Assembly: GCA_963763365.1 (NCBI GenBank)
Contig: CAVXOE010000009.1
Span: 186,001 to 250,000, forward strand
DNA from: VAZQ01 sp963763365
GTDB lineage: Bacteria > Pseudomonadota > Alphaproteobacteria > Rhizobiales > Xanthobacteraceae
DNA length: 64,000 nt
Reading direction: 5' to 3'
Both the position numbers and the translations under genes were made by a program. The notes beneath the pieces are model-generated. The model did not search any database. It saw nothing but the letters and a program-made list of their open reading frames with translations, and was not told where the DNA came from. Of the stretch, positions 57,033 to 64,000 are shown in pieces. Within the stretch, counting starts at the first letter, position 1; each line of letters opens with the position of its first letter.

Positions 57033-57503
57033 TTATTCGGCCCACGTGCTTGGTCGCGGCCGGTTGGTGCGGAACACGACGAAGTGCGACAGCGAGAAAT
57101 TCACCGCGAAACTCACCACGATCGCCAGGAGCTTCGCCGCCAACACGGGAATCCAGTATGAGGCGCCCACCAGCACGGCCGTGTTGGCGATGACGCCGGC
57201 GACGCCGGAGGCTACGAACGTGCCGTAGGAGCGCCAGCGCAGCTTGCCACCGGACTCGGCCGCGAAGGTGATGTGCGAGTTCATCGCATAGGAGCCGGAT
57301 ACCGCGATCAGCCAGGCCAGCACATTGGCTGGCACCAGCGCCAGTCCGAGCACGTCGTAGCCGAAGAGGAAAATGCCGAGGTCGATCAGCGTATTGACCA
57401 CGCCCACCAGGGCGAAGCTGATGGCCTTGAGCGAGACCGCGCGATCGCGCCAACCCTGCGCGAGGCGGGCATAGAGCCGGTCGAGGAGTGGGGGGAGTTG
57501 CAT
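57033..57503 (-). CDS. GtrA-family membrane protein
   Basis: 156 residues with four membrane segments (about 24-46, 52-74, 95-115, 120-140). AISFALVGVVNTLIDLGIFL and NVLAWLIAVSGSYAMNSHIT are typical of GtrA. Believed to help flip or present polyprenyl-linked sugars made by GtrB-type transferases; such a GT2 gene starts 101 bases away, divergently. Confidence 0.92.
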   Translation of the reverse strand: MQLPPLLDRLYARLAQGWRDRAVSLKAISFALVGVVNTLIDLGIFLFGYDVLGLALVPANVLAWLIAVSGSYAMNSHITFAAESGGKLRWRSYGTFVASGVAGVIANTAVLVGASYWIPVLAAKLLAIVVSFAVNFSLSHFVVFRTNRPRPSTWAE

Positions 57504-57604
57504 CAGGCGGCCCGCTTAGCACGTTCCGGCCCCGCTTCACCATGGCGACCAGTTACCAGCGTCGGAACCATTAGGGCGGCGCGACAGGCGGGCGTCGTTG
57601 CGCT

Positions 57605-58711
57605 ATGAATCCGTCGACAGCGGCCAAACCCGCTCGAAAGGCCAAGAACATGGCCCCCAACGGGGCGAACCGAGCAGCACCTACCGGGAACCCGGCGCGC
57701 GCCCGCGCCCGGGCGGAGCTTGGCCTGACGATCGTCGTGCCGGCGTTCAACGAGGCCAACGGGCTCCCTGCGCTGCACGCCCGGCTGGTCGAGGTCGCCC
57801 GCCGCCTGCGCGAGACGCGTGGCCTCGCGACCGAGGTCGTCTATGTGGACGACGGCAGCCGCGACGCCACGCTCAGCATTGCGCAAGGGCTGCCTGCGGA
57901 CGCGATCGACGTCCAGGTGGTGTCGCTCTCGCGCAATTTCGGCAAGGAAGCGGCGCTGCTCGCCGGGCTCGACCACGCGCGCCTCGGCGCCGTGCTGTTC
58001 ATGGACGGCGACGGCCAGCATCCGCCCACGCTTGTCGAACAACTCGTATCCCACTGGCTCGATGACGGCTACGACGTCGTCTACACCGCCAAGGCGCACC
58101 GCGAGAACGAACCCTGGCTGCGGCGCCAGGGCGTCAAGATGTTCTATCGCCTGATCAACTGGCATGCGCGGGCGAAGATTCCCGAGGATGCCGGCGACTT
58201 CCGCCTGCTCTCGCCGCGCGCGGCGGCGGCGCTGCGGCAGCTTCCCGAGCGCAACCGCTTCTTCAAGGGGCTCGCGACCTGGATCGGCTTCAAGCAGATC
58301 AGGGTCGACTACGAGCCCGCCGAACGCGCGCACGGCCGCACCACCTGGAACCTCTATTCGCTCATCGGGCTGTCGATCGAGGGACTGACCTCGTTCTCGG
58401 TGGCGCCGCTGCGGCTGGCGAGCCTGCTCGGCCTCATCCTTGCCGGCGGCGCGTTCGTCTTCGGCATGCAGATTCTGTTCGAGACCGTGATCTACGGCAA
58501 ATCGGTGCCGGGCTATCCGTCGGTCGTCGTCGGCCTGATGGTGCTGGGCGGCGTGCAGCTCATCATGATCGGGATCGTCGGCGAGTATATCGGCAAGATT
58601 CTCTCCGAGATCAAAGCCCGACCGGTCTATTTCGTCGCCGAGCACACAGTGAAGACCGCCGCCGATTCCAACGCGGCGAACGATCCGCAGAAGCGCTCGG
58701 CGGCCGAGTAA
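57605..58711 (+). CDS. GT2 glycosyltransferase, polyprenyl-phosphate sugar transferase type
   Basis: 368 residues from ATG 57605; ATG 57650 (MAPNGANRAA) is an alternative start because the first 40 residues are disordered. GT-A domain: TIVVPAFNEANGLPALHARL, EVVYVDDGSRDATLSIAQGL, and LFMDGDGQHPPTLVEQL with the metal-binding DxD. Two C-terminal membrane helices (about 265-290 and 300-330), the GtrB/DPM1-like layout. Donor and lipid acceptor not determined. Followed 22 bases later by the ChbG/HpnK-type gene. Confidence 0.93.
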   Translation: MNPSTAAKPARKAKNMAPNGANRAAPTGNPARARARAELGLTIVVPAFNEANGLPALHARLVEVARRLRETRGLATEVVYVDDGSRDATLSIAQGLPADAIDVQVVSLSRNFGKEAALLAGLDHARLGAVLFMDGDGQHPPTLVEQLVSHWLDDGYDVVYTAKAHRENEPWLRRQGVKMFYRLINWHARAKIPEDAGDFRLLSPRAAAALRQLPERNRFFKGLATWIGFKQIRVDYEPAERAHGRTTWNLYSLIGLSIEGLTSFSVAPLRLASLLGLILAGGAFVFGMQILFETVIYGKSVPGYPSVVVGLMVLGGVQLIMIGIVGEYIGKILSEIKARPVYFVAEHTVKTAADSNAANDPQKRSAAE

Positions 58712-58733
58712 GGCGGGGCATTCGCGGCAACGC

Positions 58734-59627
58734 ATGAACGCGCATCAGCCATCCGGACTTCGGCACATCTGGCTGTGCGCGGACGACTACGGCATCTCGG
58801 CTGGCGTCAACACGGCGATCCGCGATCTGATCGTACGCGGGCGGCTCAATGCCACCTCCGTGCTGGTGGCAGCACCGAGCTTCAATCGCTTCGAAGCGCA
58901 AGCACTCAACGCGCTGAACTTGAGCGCTCCACGCGTGGCGATCGGGCTGCATTTTGCGCTCACGGCCCCGTTCCGCCCGCTGAGCCAGAGCTTCGCGCCG
59001 CTGCGCGACGGCGCATTCCTGCCGCTCGCCGACACGCTGATCGCGGGAATGCTTCATCGCTTCAATCCGGGCATGTTGGAGGCCGAGGTCCGTGCCCAGT
59101 TGGAGGCTTTCCGCTCGGCCTTCGGCCGCGCGCCCGATTTCGTCGATGGGCATCAGCACGTTCATCTTTTGCCGCAGGTCAGCGAAGCCGTGTTGAAGGT
59201 GGCGAAGGAACTCGCCCCGCAGGCTTGGCTGCGGCAATGCGGGCGCGTGTCATCGCTCGCCGGCCGACTTGGCAGCCCGAAGGCGCTGGTGCTCGATGTG
59301 TTGAGCCATCGCTTCCGCGGCCGCGCTGCTGCCGCGGATGCGCGCACGAACCCTGGCTTTGCCGGCGCCTATGAGTTCCGCGACACGGCGGATTTCGCTG
59401 CGCTGTTTCCGCGCTTTCTCGACAAGCTGCCGGCCGGGAGCGTGATCATGTGCCATCCGGGATTCGTCGATGACGAGTTGCAGCGGCTCGATCCGCTGAC
59501 CACGCTGCGCGAGCATGAATATGCATACCTGATCGGCGACGCGTTCCCGGGGGCGCTGGCGAAGTGCGGCGTCACGCTCACGGATGCGGCCCAATCCCGG
59601 CTGGCACAGGTCGTGCACGCAGGTTAG
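58734..59627 (+). CDS. ChbG/HpnK-family carbohydrate deacetylase
   Basis: 297 residues. YdjC fold: LCADDYGISAGVNTAIRDLI with the metal-binding Asp-Asp (about 14-33), VAIGLHFALTAPF, PDFVDGHQHVHLLPQVSEAV with paired His, and VIMCHPGFVDDE near residue 240. The family removes acetyl groups from N-acetyl sugars (ChbG) or acts in hopanoid maturation (HpnK). Next to a GT2 and GtrA it most likely deacetylates a lipid-linked sugar. Confidence 0.9.
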   Translation: MNAHQPSGLRHIWLCADDYGISAGVNTAIRDLIVRGRLNATSVLVAAPSFNRFEAQALNALNLSAPRVAIGLHFALTAPFRPLSQSFAPLRDGAFLPLADTLIAGMLHRFNPGMLEAEVRAQLEAFRSAFGRAPDFVDGHQHVHLLPQVSEAVLKVAKELAPQAWLRQCGRVSSLAGRLGSPKALVLDVLSHRFRGRAAAADARTNPGFAGAYEFRDTADFAALFPRFLDKLPAGSVIMCHPGFVDDELQRLDPLTTLREHEYAYLIGDAFPGALAKCGVTLTDAAQSRLAQVVHAG

Positions 59628-59658
59628 CCTGAATATCCGACCAACAAGGGGGCTTGTC

Positions 59659-60558
59659 ATGACGATCCGTCCGCGCCGCAGCGTCCTTTACATGCCGGGC
59701 TCGAACGCCCGCGCAATCGAGAAGGCGCGGACGTTGCCGGCCGACGCGGTCATTCTCGATCTCGAGGATTCGGTCGCGCCCGACAGCAAGGCCGCGGCGC
59801 GCCAGCAGGTGATGGAAGCCGTGAAGGCCGGCGGTTTCGGTCCGCGCGAGGTGGTCGTGCGGGTGAACGGCATCGACACGCCCTGGCACGCCGACGACGT
59901 GACTGCCGCCGGGCACGCGGCGCCCGACGCGATCCTGATCCCCAAGATCACCAAACCCGATCAGCTCGAAATGATCGGGCAGCGCCTCCTTGATATGCAG
60001 GCCAACCACCGCATCCGGGTATGGGCGATGATCGAGTCGCCGATCGCGTTGTTCAACATCCTGTCGCTTGCCGCCGAGGCGACGGATTCCGAAACGCGGC
60101 TCGCCGCTTTCGTGATGGGCACGAACGATATCGCCAAGGAGACGCGGGCGCGCATCGTGCCCGGTCGCGCTCCGATGATGGGCTGGCTGATGGACTGCAT
60201 CGCGGCCGCGCGCATCTACGGCATCGATATTCTCGACGGCGTCTACAACGACCTCGGCAATGCCGAGGGCTTCGCGCGCGAATGCGCGGAGGCGTGCGAT
60301 ATGGGCTTCGACGGCAAGACGCTGATCCATCCGAACCAGATCGGCCCGTGCAACGAGGCGTTCTCGCCGAGCGCCGACGAGGTGACGCAGGCAAAGAAGA
60401 TGATCGCGGCCTTCGACCTGCCGGAGAACAGGGACAAAGGCGTCGTGCAGATCGACGGCAAGATGGTCGAGCGTCTGCACGCCGAGATGGCGCGCCGCAC
60501 CGTCGCGATCGCACAGGCGATCGAGGCGCGCGCCGTGGCGGCGCAGCCGGGCGGCTGA
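59659..60558 (+). CDS. CoA-ester lyase, HpcH/HpaI (CitE-like) family
   Basis: 299 residues from ATG 59659, preceded by aaggggg. TIM-barrel aldolase family: RRSVLYMPGSNARAIEKART, AVILDLEDSVAPDSK, VVVRVNGIDTPWHADDV, VWAMIESPIALFNIL and GFDGKTLIHPNQIGPCNEAF. Cleaves or condenses acyl-CoA such as malyl- or citramalyl-CoA. No citrate lyase partners are nearby. Exact substrate unresolved. Confidence 0.93.
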   Translation: MTIRPRRSVLYMPGSNARAIEKARTLPADAVILDLEDSVAPDSKAAARQQVMEAVKAGGFGPREVVVRVNGIDTPWHADDVTAAGHAAPDAILIPKITKPDQLEMIGQRLLDMQANHRIRVWAMIESPIALFNILSLAAEATDSETRLAAFVMGTNDIAKETRARIVPGRAPMMGWLMDCIAAARIYGIDILDGVYNDLGNAEGFARECAEACDMGFDGKTLIHPNQIGPCNEAFSPSADEVTQAKKMIAAFDLPENRDKGVVQIDGKMVERLHAEMARRTVAIAQAIEARAVAAQPGG

Positions 60559-60565
60559 TTTAACT

Positions 60566-60684
60566 CGTCATGCCCGGCCTTGAGCCGGGCATCCACGTCT
60601 TTTGGGCAACAAAGACGTGGATGGCCGGGACATAGGCGGAGCGAAGCGACGCCGTCCTTCGGATGGCTGTGCCCGGCCATGACG
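60566..60684. repeat. REP-like palindromic repeat, family A copy 5 (long, diverged)
   Basis: cgtcatgcccggccttgagc cgggcatccacgtctttt pairs with aaagacgtggatggccggga; a further part runs to gtgcccggccatgacg at 60684, which complements the opening arm. About 119 bases, a composite element unlike the shorter copies but with the same outer ends. Confidence 0.75.
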
Positions 60685-60703
60685 TCGCGGAAAGGGAATC
60701 ACC

Positions 60704-61507
60704 ATGAATTGCGTCAGCTATAGCGCGTTCGCCGTATTGCTTATCTGCATTGCTTCTTCGCCCGCCTCGGCCAACGACATCGCGCCGGGCGGAACGCTGC
60801 GCGCGGTCTATCTCGGCAGCAATCCGGCGCAGGCGGTCCGGGACGCGGCGACCGGCGAGGTGCGCGGCGCCTCGGTCGATCTTGCGCGCGAACTGGCAAA
60901 GCGCTCGGGCGCTCCGCTCGACTTCAAGCCGGCGGCCAATCCGCCCGCCGTCATCGAGGCGGTCAAGAGCGGCGCGGCCGACATCGGGTTCGTCGCCTAT
61001 GAGGCGACGCGCGTCGGCACGGTCGAGTTCTCGCAGACCTACATGCTGGTGCGTCAGAGTTTCCTGGTGCTCGACGGCTCGCCCATCAAGACGATCGCGG
61101 ATGTCGACCGCGCCGGCCAGAAGATCGCCGGCACCCGCAGCGACTCGATCACGCTCTGCCTCCAGCGCATTCTCAAGCACGCAACCCTGGTGGAGCTCGA
61201 GAACAGTGCGCCGGAATTGAGCAAGGCCCTGCTGGCGCGCGACATCGACGCGCTCGGCGCCAACCGGCAACGTCTCACCACGTTGATGCGCGCGACGCCG
61301 GGCACGCGTCTCCTGCCCGACAACCTGTTCAACGTCCCACAGAACATCATCGTGCCGATGGGCCGCCCGGCCGCGCTCGCCGCGGTGAACGCGTTCATCG
61401 ACGACGTGCGCAATTCGGGTTTCCTCAAGGCCGCGATCGAGAAGGGCGGCGCCATCGGCGTCGATGTAGCACCGGCCGGACCGGAGCGGCACGGCTGCCC
61501 GGGCTGA
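60704..61507 (+). CDS. Extracellular solute-binding protein, family 3
   Basis: 267 residues. Signal peptide MNCVSYSAFAVLLICIASSP cut near ASANDI. The SBP_bac_3 pattern is visible: GEVRGASVDLARELAKRSGA, AVKSGAADIGFVAYEATRVG, VEFSQTYMLVRQSFLV. Binds amino acids or similar small polar ligands for an ABC importer; no permease or ATPase gene is adjacent. Ligand unknown. Confidence 0.88.
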   Translation: MNCVSYSAFAVLLICIASSPASANDIAPGGTLRAVYLGSNPAQAVRDAATGEVRGASVDLARELAKRSGAPLDFKPAANPPAVIEAVKSGAADIGFVAYEATRVGTVEFSQTYMLVRQSFLVLDGSPIKTIADVDRAGQKIAGTRSDSITLCLQRILKHATLVELENSAPELSKALLARDIDALGANRQRLTTLMRATPGTRLLPDNLFNVPQNIIVPMGRPAALAAVNAFIDDVRNSGFLKAAIEKGGAIGVDVAPAGPERHGCPG

Positions 61508-61518
61508 TCGCTGGGCGG

Positions 61519-62499
61519 CTACTGCTGCGGAATTTTCGCGTCCGCCACGACCTTCTTCCAGTTGGCGATCTGCGAGGCCACCAAGGTGCGCATATCCTCG
61601 GGCGAGCCCGGTTGCACGTCCATGCCGATCTTGCGCAACCGCTCGTCGACCGCCTTGTCGGCAAGCGCCTCGCGCACGGCTGCGTTCAGCCGCGCCACGA
61701 CCGCGGCGGGCGTGCCCTTCGGCGCGGCAAGGCCGAGCCAGGTACGTACGTCGTAGCCCGGCACCGTCTCGGCGACCGGCGCGACGTCGGGCAGGCTCCA
61801 CCATTTCGCGCCGCTGGTGACGCCGAGCGCATGGATAGTTCCGGCGCGCACCTGCGGCTCGATCACCGTGATGCTGTCGATCGACAGATCGATCTGCCCG
61901 CCCAGGAGATCGTTCATCGGCGCGCCGCCGCCACGATAGGGCACGTGCGTCATCGTGATGCCGGCCATCGCACAGAACAGTTCGCCGGCGAGATGCTGGG
62001 TCGAGCCGATGCCGACCGACGAATAGGTCAGCTTGCCGGGCGCCGTTTTCGCGGCGGCGATCAGATCGGGGATCGTCTTGATGGCGTTGCCGTTCTTCAC
62101 GGCGATCATGAAGGCCTGGAAGCCGTAGTTCGAGATGAACTGGAAATCGTCGACCGGATCGAACGGCAGCGACTTGTAGATCGCGGCCGACACTGCGTGG
62201 CCGCCGGTGAGGCTGATCAGCGTGTAGCCGTCCGGCTCCGACTTGACGAGGCGCGCCGAGGCGGTGTTGCCGCCGGCGCCGGGCCGCGGCTCAATAATCA
62301 CCGGCTGACCGAGCCGCGCCGACAGCGCCTCGCCGACGATGCGCGACACCACGTCGCCGTTGCCACCGGCCGCGAAGCCGTGCGTGAGCAGAAGCGGGCG
62401 GGTGGGATAGGTCTGCTGCGCCGCCATCGGCGTTGCGACCGCCAGGAGGAGCGCGATGGCGGCGGCGTGCGCCCGATATGAGGCAAACGATCTTGGCAC
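61519..62499 (-). CDS. TctC/Bug-family periplasmic substrate-binding protein
   Basis: 326 residues from GTG 62499 with ggaggag six bases upstream. Signal peptide with AAAIALLLAVATPMAAQQ, then PTRPLLLTHGFAAGGNGDVV, IIEPRPGAGGNTASARLV, DGYTLISLTGGHAV, ITMTHVPYRGGGAPMNDLLG and VPETVPGYDV-like AETVPGYDVRTWLGL. Orphan receptor again, no TctA/B nearby. Converges on the SBP_bac_3 gene. Confidence 0.92.
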   Translation of the reverse strand: MPRSFASYRAHAAAIALLLAVATPMAAQQTYPTRPLLLTHGFAAGGNGDVVSRIVGEALSARLGQPVIIEPRPGAGGNTASARLVKSEPDGYTLISLTGGHAVSAAIYKSLPFDPVDDFQFISNYGFQAFMIAVKNGNAIKTIPDLIAAAKTAPGKLTYSSVGIGSTQHLAGELFCAMAGITMTHVPYRGGGAPMNDLLGGQIDLSIDSITVIEPQVRAGTIHALGVTSGAKWWSLPDVAPVAETVPGYDVRTWLGLAAPKGTPAAVVARLNAAVREALADKAVDERLRKIGMDVQPGSPEDMRTLVASQIANWKKVVADAKIPQQ

Positions 62500-62692
62500 G
62501 ATGGCTCCTCCAAAATTTTTTCTTTGCTGCGCAGTTTGCCGTCGCATCGCGGTGATTGTCGAGCGACGCCGAGTCGCAAGATGCGAGTGGGCGCCGATGT
62601 CGTCGACGTGGCGCGCGCGCCGCGCATCGCGAACTGCGACAACGCATCCTGGCGCCGCCGCCAAGTCGCGAGCCGCAGTTTGCAGCGCGTCT

Positions 62693-62977
62693 CTAGGATC
62701 GTGAGAATAGGCCTTTGAAGAAGCCAAGTTTGTCTGCAATTCCAGACTTCACGACGTCTTCGGCCGCAGCCAGCACCTTTTCGCAATCCGCCGGAGGTAC
62801 GCCGGCTTCCCGCGAAATCCGCGCCAGCATATCGGTTTGCTCGGCGCCGGCTCCTTTGAGCTTCGCCGCCAATACGTCGCCGGCCTGCTCTTCAAGCGCC
62901 TTGACGATCTTTTCGCAGACGTTCGGCGCGACGCCGGTTTTCTCCGACACGGTGCGAATGACGTCCGCCTTGTTCAT
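62693..62977 (-). CDS. Small protein made of two tandem helical repeats
   Basis: 94 residues. Residues about 5-41 and 49-86 align: D-x4-(V/I)-S-x3-GV-x-P-x2-CEK-(I/V)-x2-A-x-E, for example KTGVAPNVCEKIVKALEE versus EAGVPPADCEKVLAAAED, each ending A-x-KL. Each repeat keeps one Cys. The opening MNKADVIRTVSEKTG resembles the first helices of HU-type proteins but no DNA-binding arm follows. Not recognised; 36 bases before leuD in transcript order, downstream of it on the same strand. Confidence 0.75.
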   Translation of the reverse strand: MNKADVIRTVSEKTGVAPNVCEKIVKALEEQAGDVLAAKLKGAGAEQTDMLARISREAGVPPADCEKVLAAAEDVVKSGIADKLGFFKGLFSRS

Positions 62978-63013
62978 GTCGATCGCTCCAGCCGACGGGC
63001 GTAAGAAGCGGCG

Positions 63014-63619
63014 TCACGCCCAGGGGCGCGCGGCCTGCGACTTCGTCTCGAAGCTGGCGATCTTGTCGCCCTTCACCATGGTCAGGCCGATGTCGTCGAG
63101 GCCATTGAGCAGACAATGTTTGCGATGGGAGTCGATCTCGAACTTCACCATGCCGCCGTCGGGACCGCGGATCTCCTGCTTCTCGAGGTCGATCGACAAG
63201 GTCGCGTTGGCGCCGCGCTCGGCGTCGTCGAACAACTTCTCCAGGTCCTCGGGCGAGACCTTGATCGGCAGCACGCCGTTCTTGAAGCAGTTGTTGTAGA
63301 AGATGTCGCCGAACGAGGTCGAGATCACGCAGCGGATGCCGAAATCCATCAGCGCCCAAGGCGCGTGCTCGCGCGAGGACCCGCAGCCGAAATTGTCGCC
63401 GGCCACCAGGATTTTGGCCTTCCGATAGGCCGGCTTGTTGAGCACGAAGTCGGGGTTCTCGCTGCCGTCGTCCTTGTAGCGCTTCTCCGAGAACAGGCCG
63501 CTACCAAGCCCGGTGCGCTTGATGGTCTTGAGGTACTGCTTCGGGATGATGGCGTCGGTATCGACGTTGATCATCTTGAGCGGGGCGGCGACGCCTTCGA
63601 GCTTGGTGAACTTGTCCAT
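63014..63619 (-). CDS. leuD: 3-isopropylmalate dehydratase small subunit
   Basis: 201 residues from ATG 63619 (MDKFTKLEGVAAPLKMINVD); a further ATG at 63640 adds seven residues. Swivel domain of the leucine-pathway aconitase-like enzyme: VDTDAIIPKQYLKTIKRTG, LVAGDNFGCGSSREHAPWAL and FGDIFYNNCFKNGVLPI. Partner LeuC is not in the window. Confidence 0.96.
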   Translation of the reverse strand: MDKFTKLEGVAAPLKMINVDTDAIIPKQYLKTIKRTGLGSGLFSEKRYKDDGSENPDFVLNKPAYRKAKILVAGDNFGCGSSREHAPWALMDFGIRCVISTSFGDIFYNNCFKNGVLPIKVSPEDLEKLFDDAERGANATLSIDLEKQEIRGPDGGMVKFEIDSHRKHCLLNGLDDIGLTMVKGDKIASFETKSQAARPWA

Positions 63620-63742
63620 TCGGTACTCTGCCTTGCCCATTCACGGGCACATTGGAATTGTTCTCTTTCAGGACGCGGGCGATGGTTTGTCAAGACTCAA
63701 GGGCCATATAATGGCCGTTCGCCAGCAAACGGAGGGCCCCAC

Positions 63743-64000
63743 ATGCGTAGCCTTGTCCTCTTTGTCGGGCTGCTGTCCGCATCCGCGCTCTTTCCGCAAA
63801 GCAGCCGGGCGGAAAACTGGTGCGCACGGAACCTCGGCGAGGGGGCCGGCAAGCCGTGCGTCACGGCGCCCCTGGACTACTGCCTGCGGGGCATCCGCCT
63901 GGGCGGGGTTTGCGCCCGCGAAGGCTATGTGGGGAACGAAAATAGCCGCGAACCGGCCCAAAAGCCCAGCCAGCGCACCGGGACGAGAGAACGCTGGGAC
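63743..64000 (+). CDS. Small secreted cysteine-containing protein (runs off the edge)
   Basis: ATG 63743 with ggagg ten bases upstream; the frame is open for 86 codons to the end of the window. Signal peptide MRSLVLFVGLLSASALFPQS cut near SRAENW, then a region with four Cys (NWCARNLGEG, PCVTAPLDYC, GGVCAREGY) and a polar, disordered tail. Similar short secreted proteins occur in Bradyrhizobium relatives; function unknown. C-terminus not seen. Confidence 0.6.
   Translation, partial: MRSLVLFVGLLSASALFPQSSRAENWCARNLGEGAGKPCVTAPLDYCLRGIRLGGVCAREGYVGNENSREPAQKPSQRTGTRERWD

Overview
The window is one contiguous piece of a GC-rich alphaproteobacterial chromosome, most likely from the Hyphomicrobiales (Bradyrhizobium/Rhodopseudomonas/Pseudolabrys-like). 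Three things point there: the mdh-sucCD-sucAB-lpdA cluster, the gene order nifU-tsaB-rimI-fur-miaB-phoH-ybeY-corC-lnt-xre-metK-trmB and rimP-nusA-ylxR-infB-rbfA-truB-rpsO-pnp, and several orphan TctC/Bug-type substrate-binding proteins. No rRNA, tRNA, CRISPR array, transposase or phage gene was seen. This attribution is inference from gene content and order, not from a database search.

Layout. 0.1-11.1 kb, minus strand: TCA-cycle cluster reading mdh, sucC, two tiny membrane ORFs, sucD, an outer-membrane beta-barrel gene, sucA, sucB, lpdA and a small membrane protein. 11.3-17.2 kb: ftsY, a broken rluA-type pseudouridine synthase, a PPOX-type flavoprotein, mtaB, dapF and a broken TctC gene. 17.4-30.2 kb: rplU, rpmA, a GNAT, a short BamD-like protein, a DMT transporter, a membrane-bound C13 (legumain-like) peptidase, obgE, a mixed accessory stretch, proB, a PfkB-type kinase and trpS. 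30.2-31.8 kb: a lower-GC cassette of divergent genes, a BglII-like restriction endonuclease and an MT-A70 methyltransferase, lying between trpS and uspA. 31.9-45.2 kb, plus strand: uspA, a cyclase-family gene, nfuA and the housekeeping run from tsaB to trmB. 45.3-57 kb: a DUF2336 gene, then the translation/RNA-processing operon rimP to pnp with an attenuator-like leader. 57-64 kb: gtrA, a GT2 glycosyltransferase, a ChbG/HpnK-type deacetylase, a CitE-like lyase, two solute-binding proteins, a small tandem-repeat protein and leuD.

How the genes work together. The suc cluster encodes 2-oxoglutarate dehydrogenase (E1, E2, E3), succinyl-CoA synthetase and malate dehydrogenase, four consecutive TCA activities in one transcriptional direction. 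The rimP-pnp block couples 30S maturation (RimP, RbfA), transcription elongation (NusA), initiation (IF2), tRNA pseudouridylation (TruB), S15 and RNA turnover (PNPase). The tsaB-rimI-miaB-mtaB-trmB-truB genes form a large set of tRNA and protein modification functions. GtrA, GT2 and the ChbG-type deacetylase look like a lipid-linked sugar transfer and deacetylation set for envelope glycans.

Structure beyond genes. Two families of palindromic repeats recur: five copies of a 'tcatgcccgcgaaagcgggc' type, and two of a ~135-bp 'ctctcccgcttgcggggg' type, one of which sits in frame inside the rluA-type coding sequence. Seven single-base insertions and one single-base deletion break otherwise good reading frames between 8.8 and 32.8 kb, including the tail of ribosomal protein L21. 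They may be assembly errors or real pseudogenes, and this matters for every gene marked broken below.
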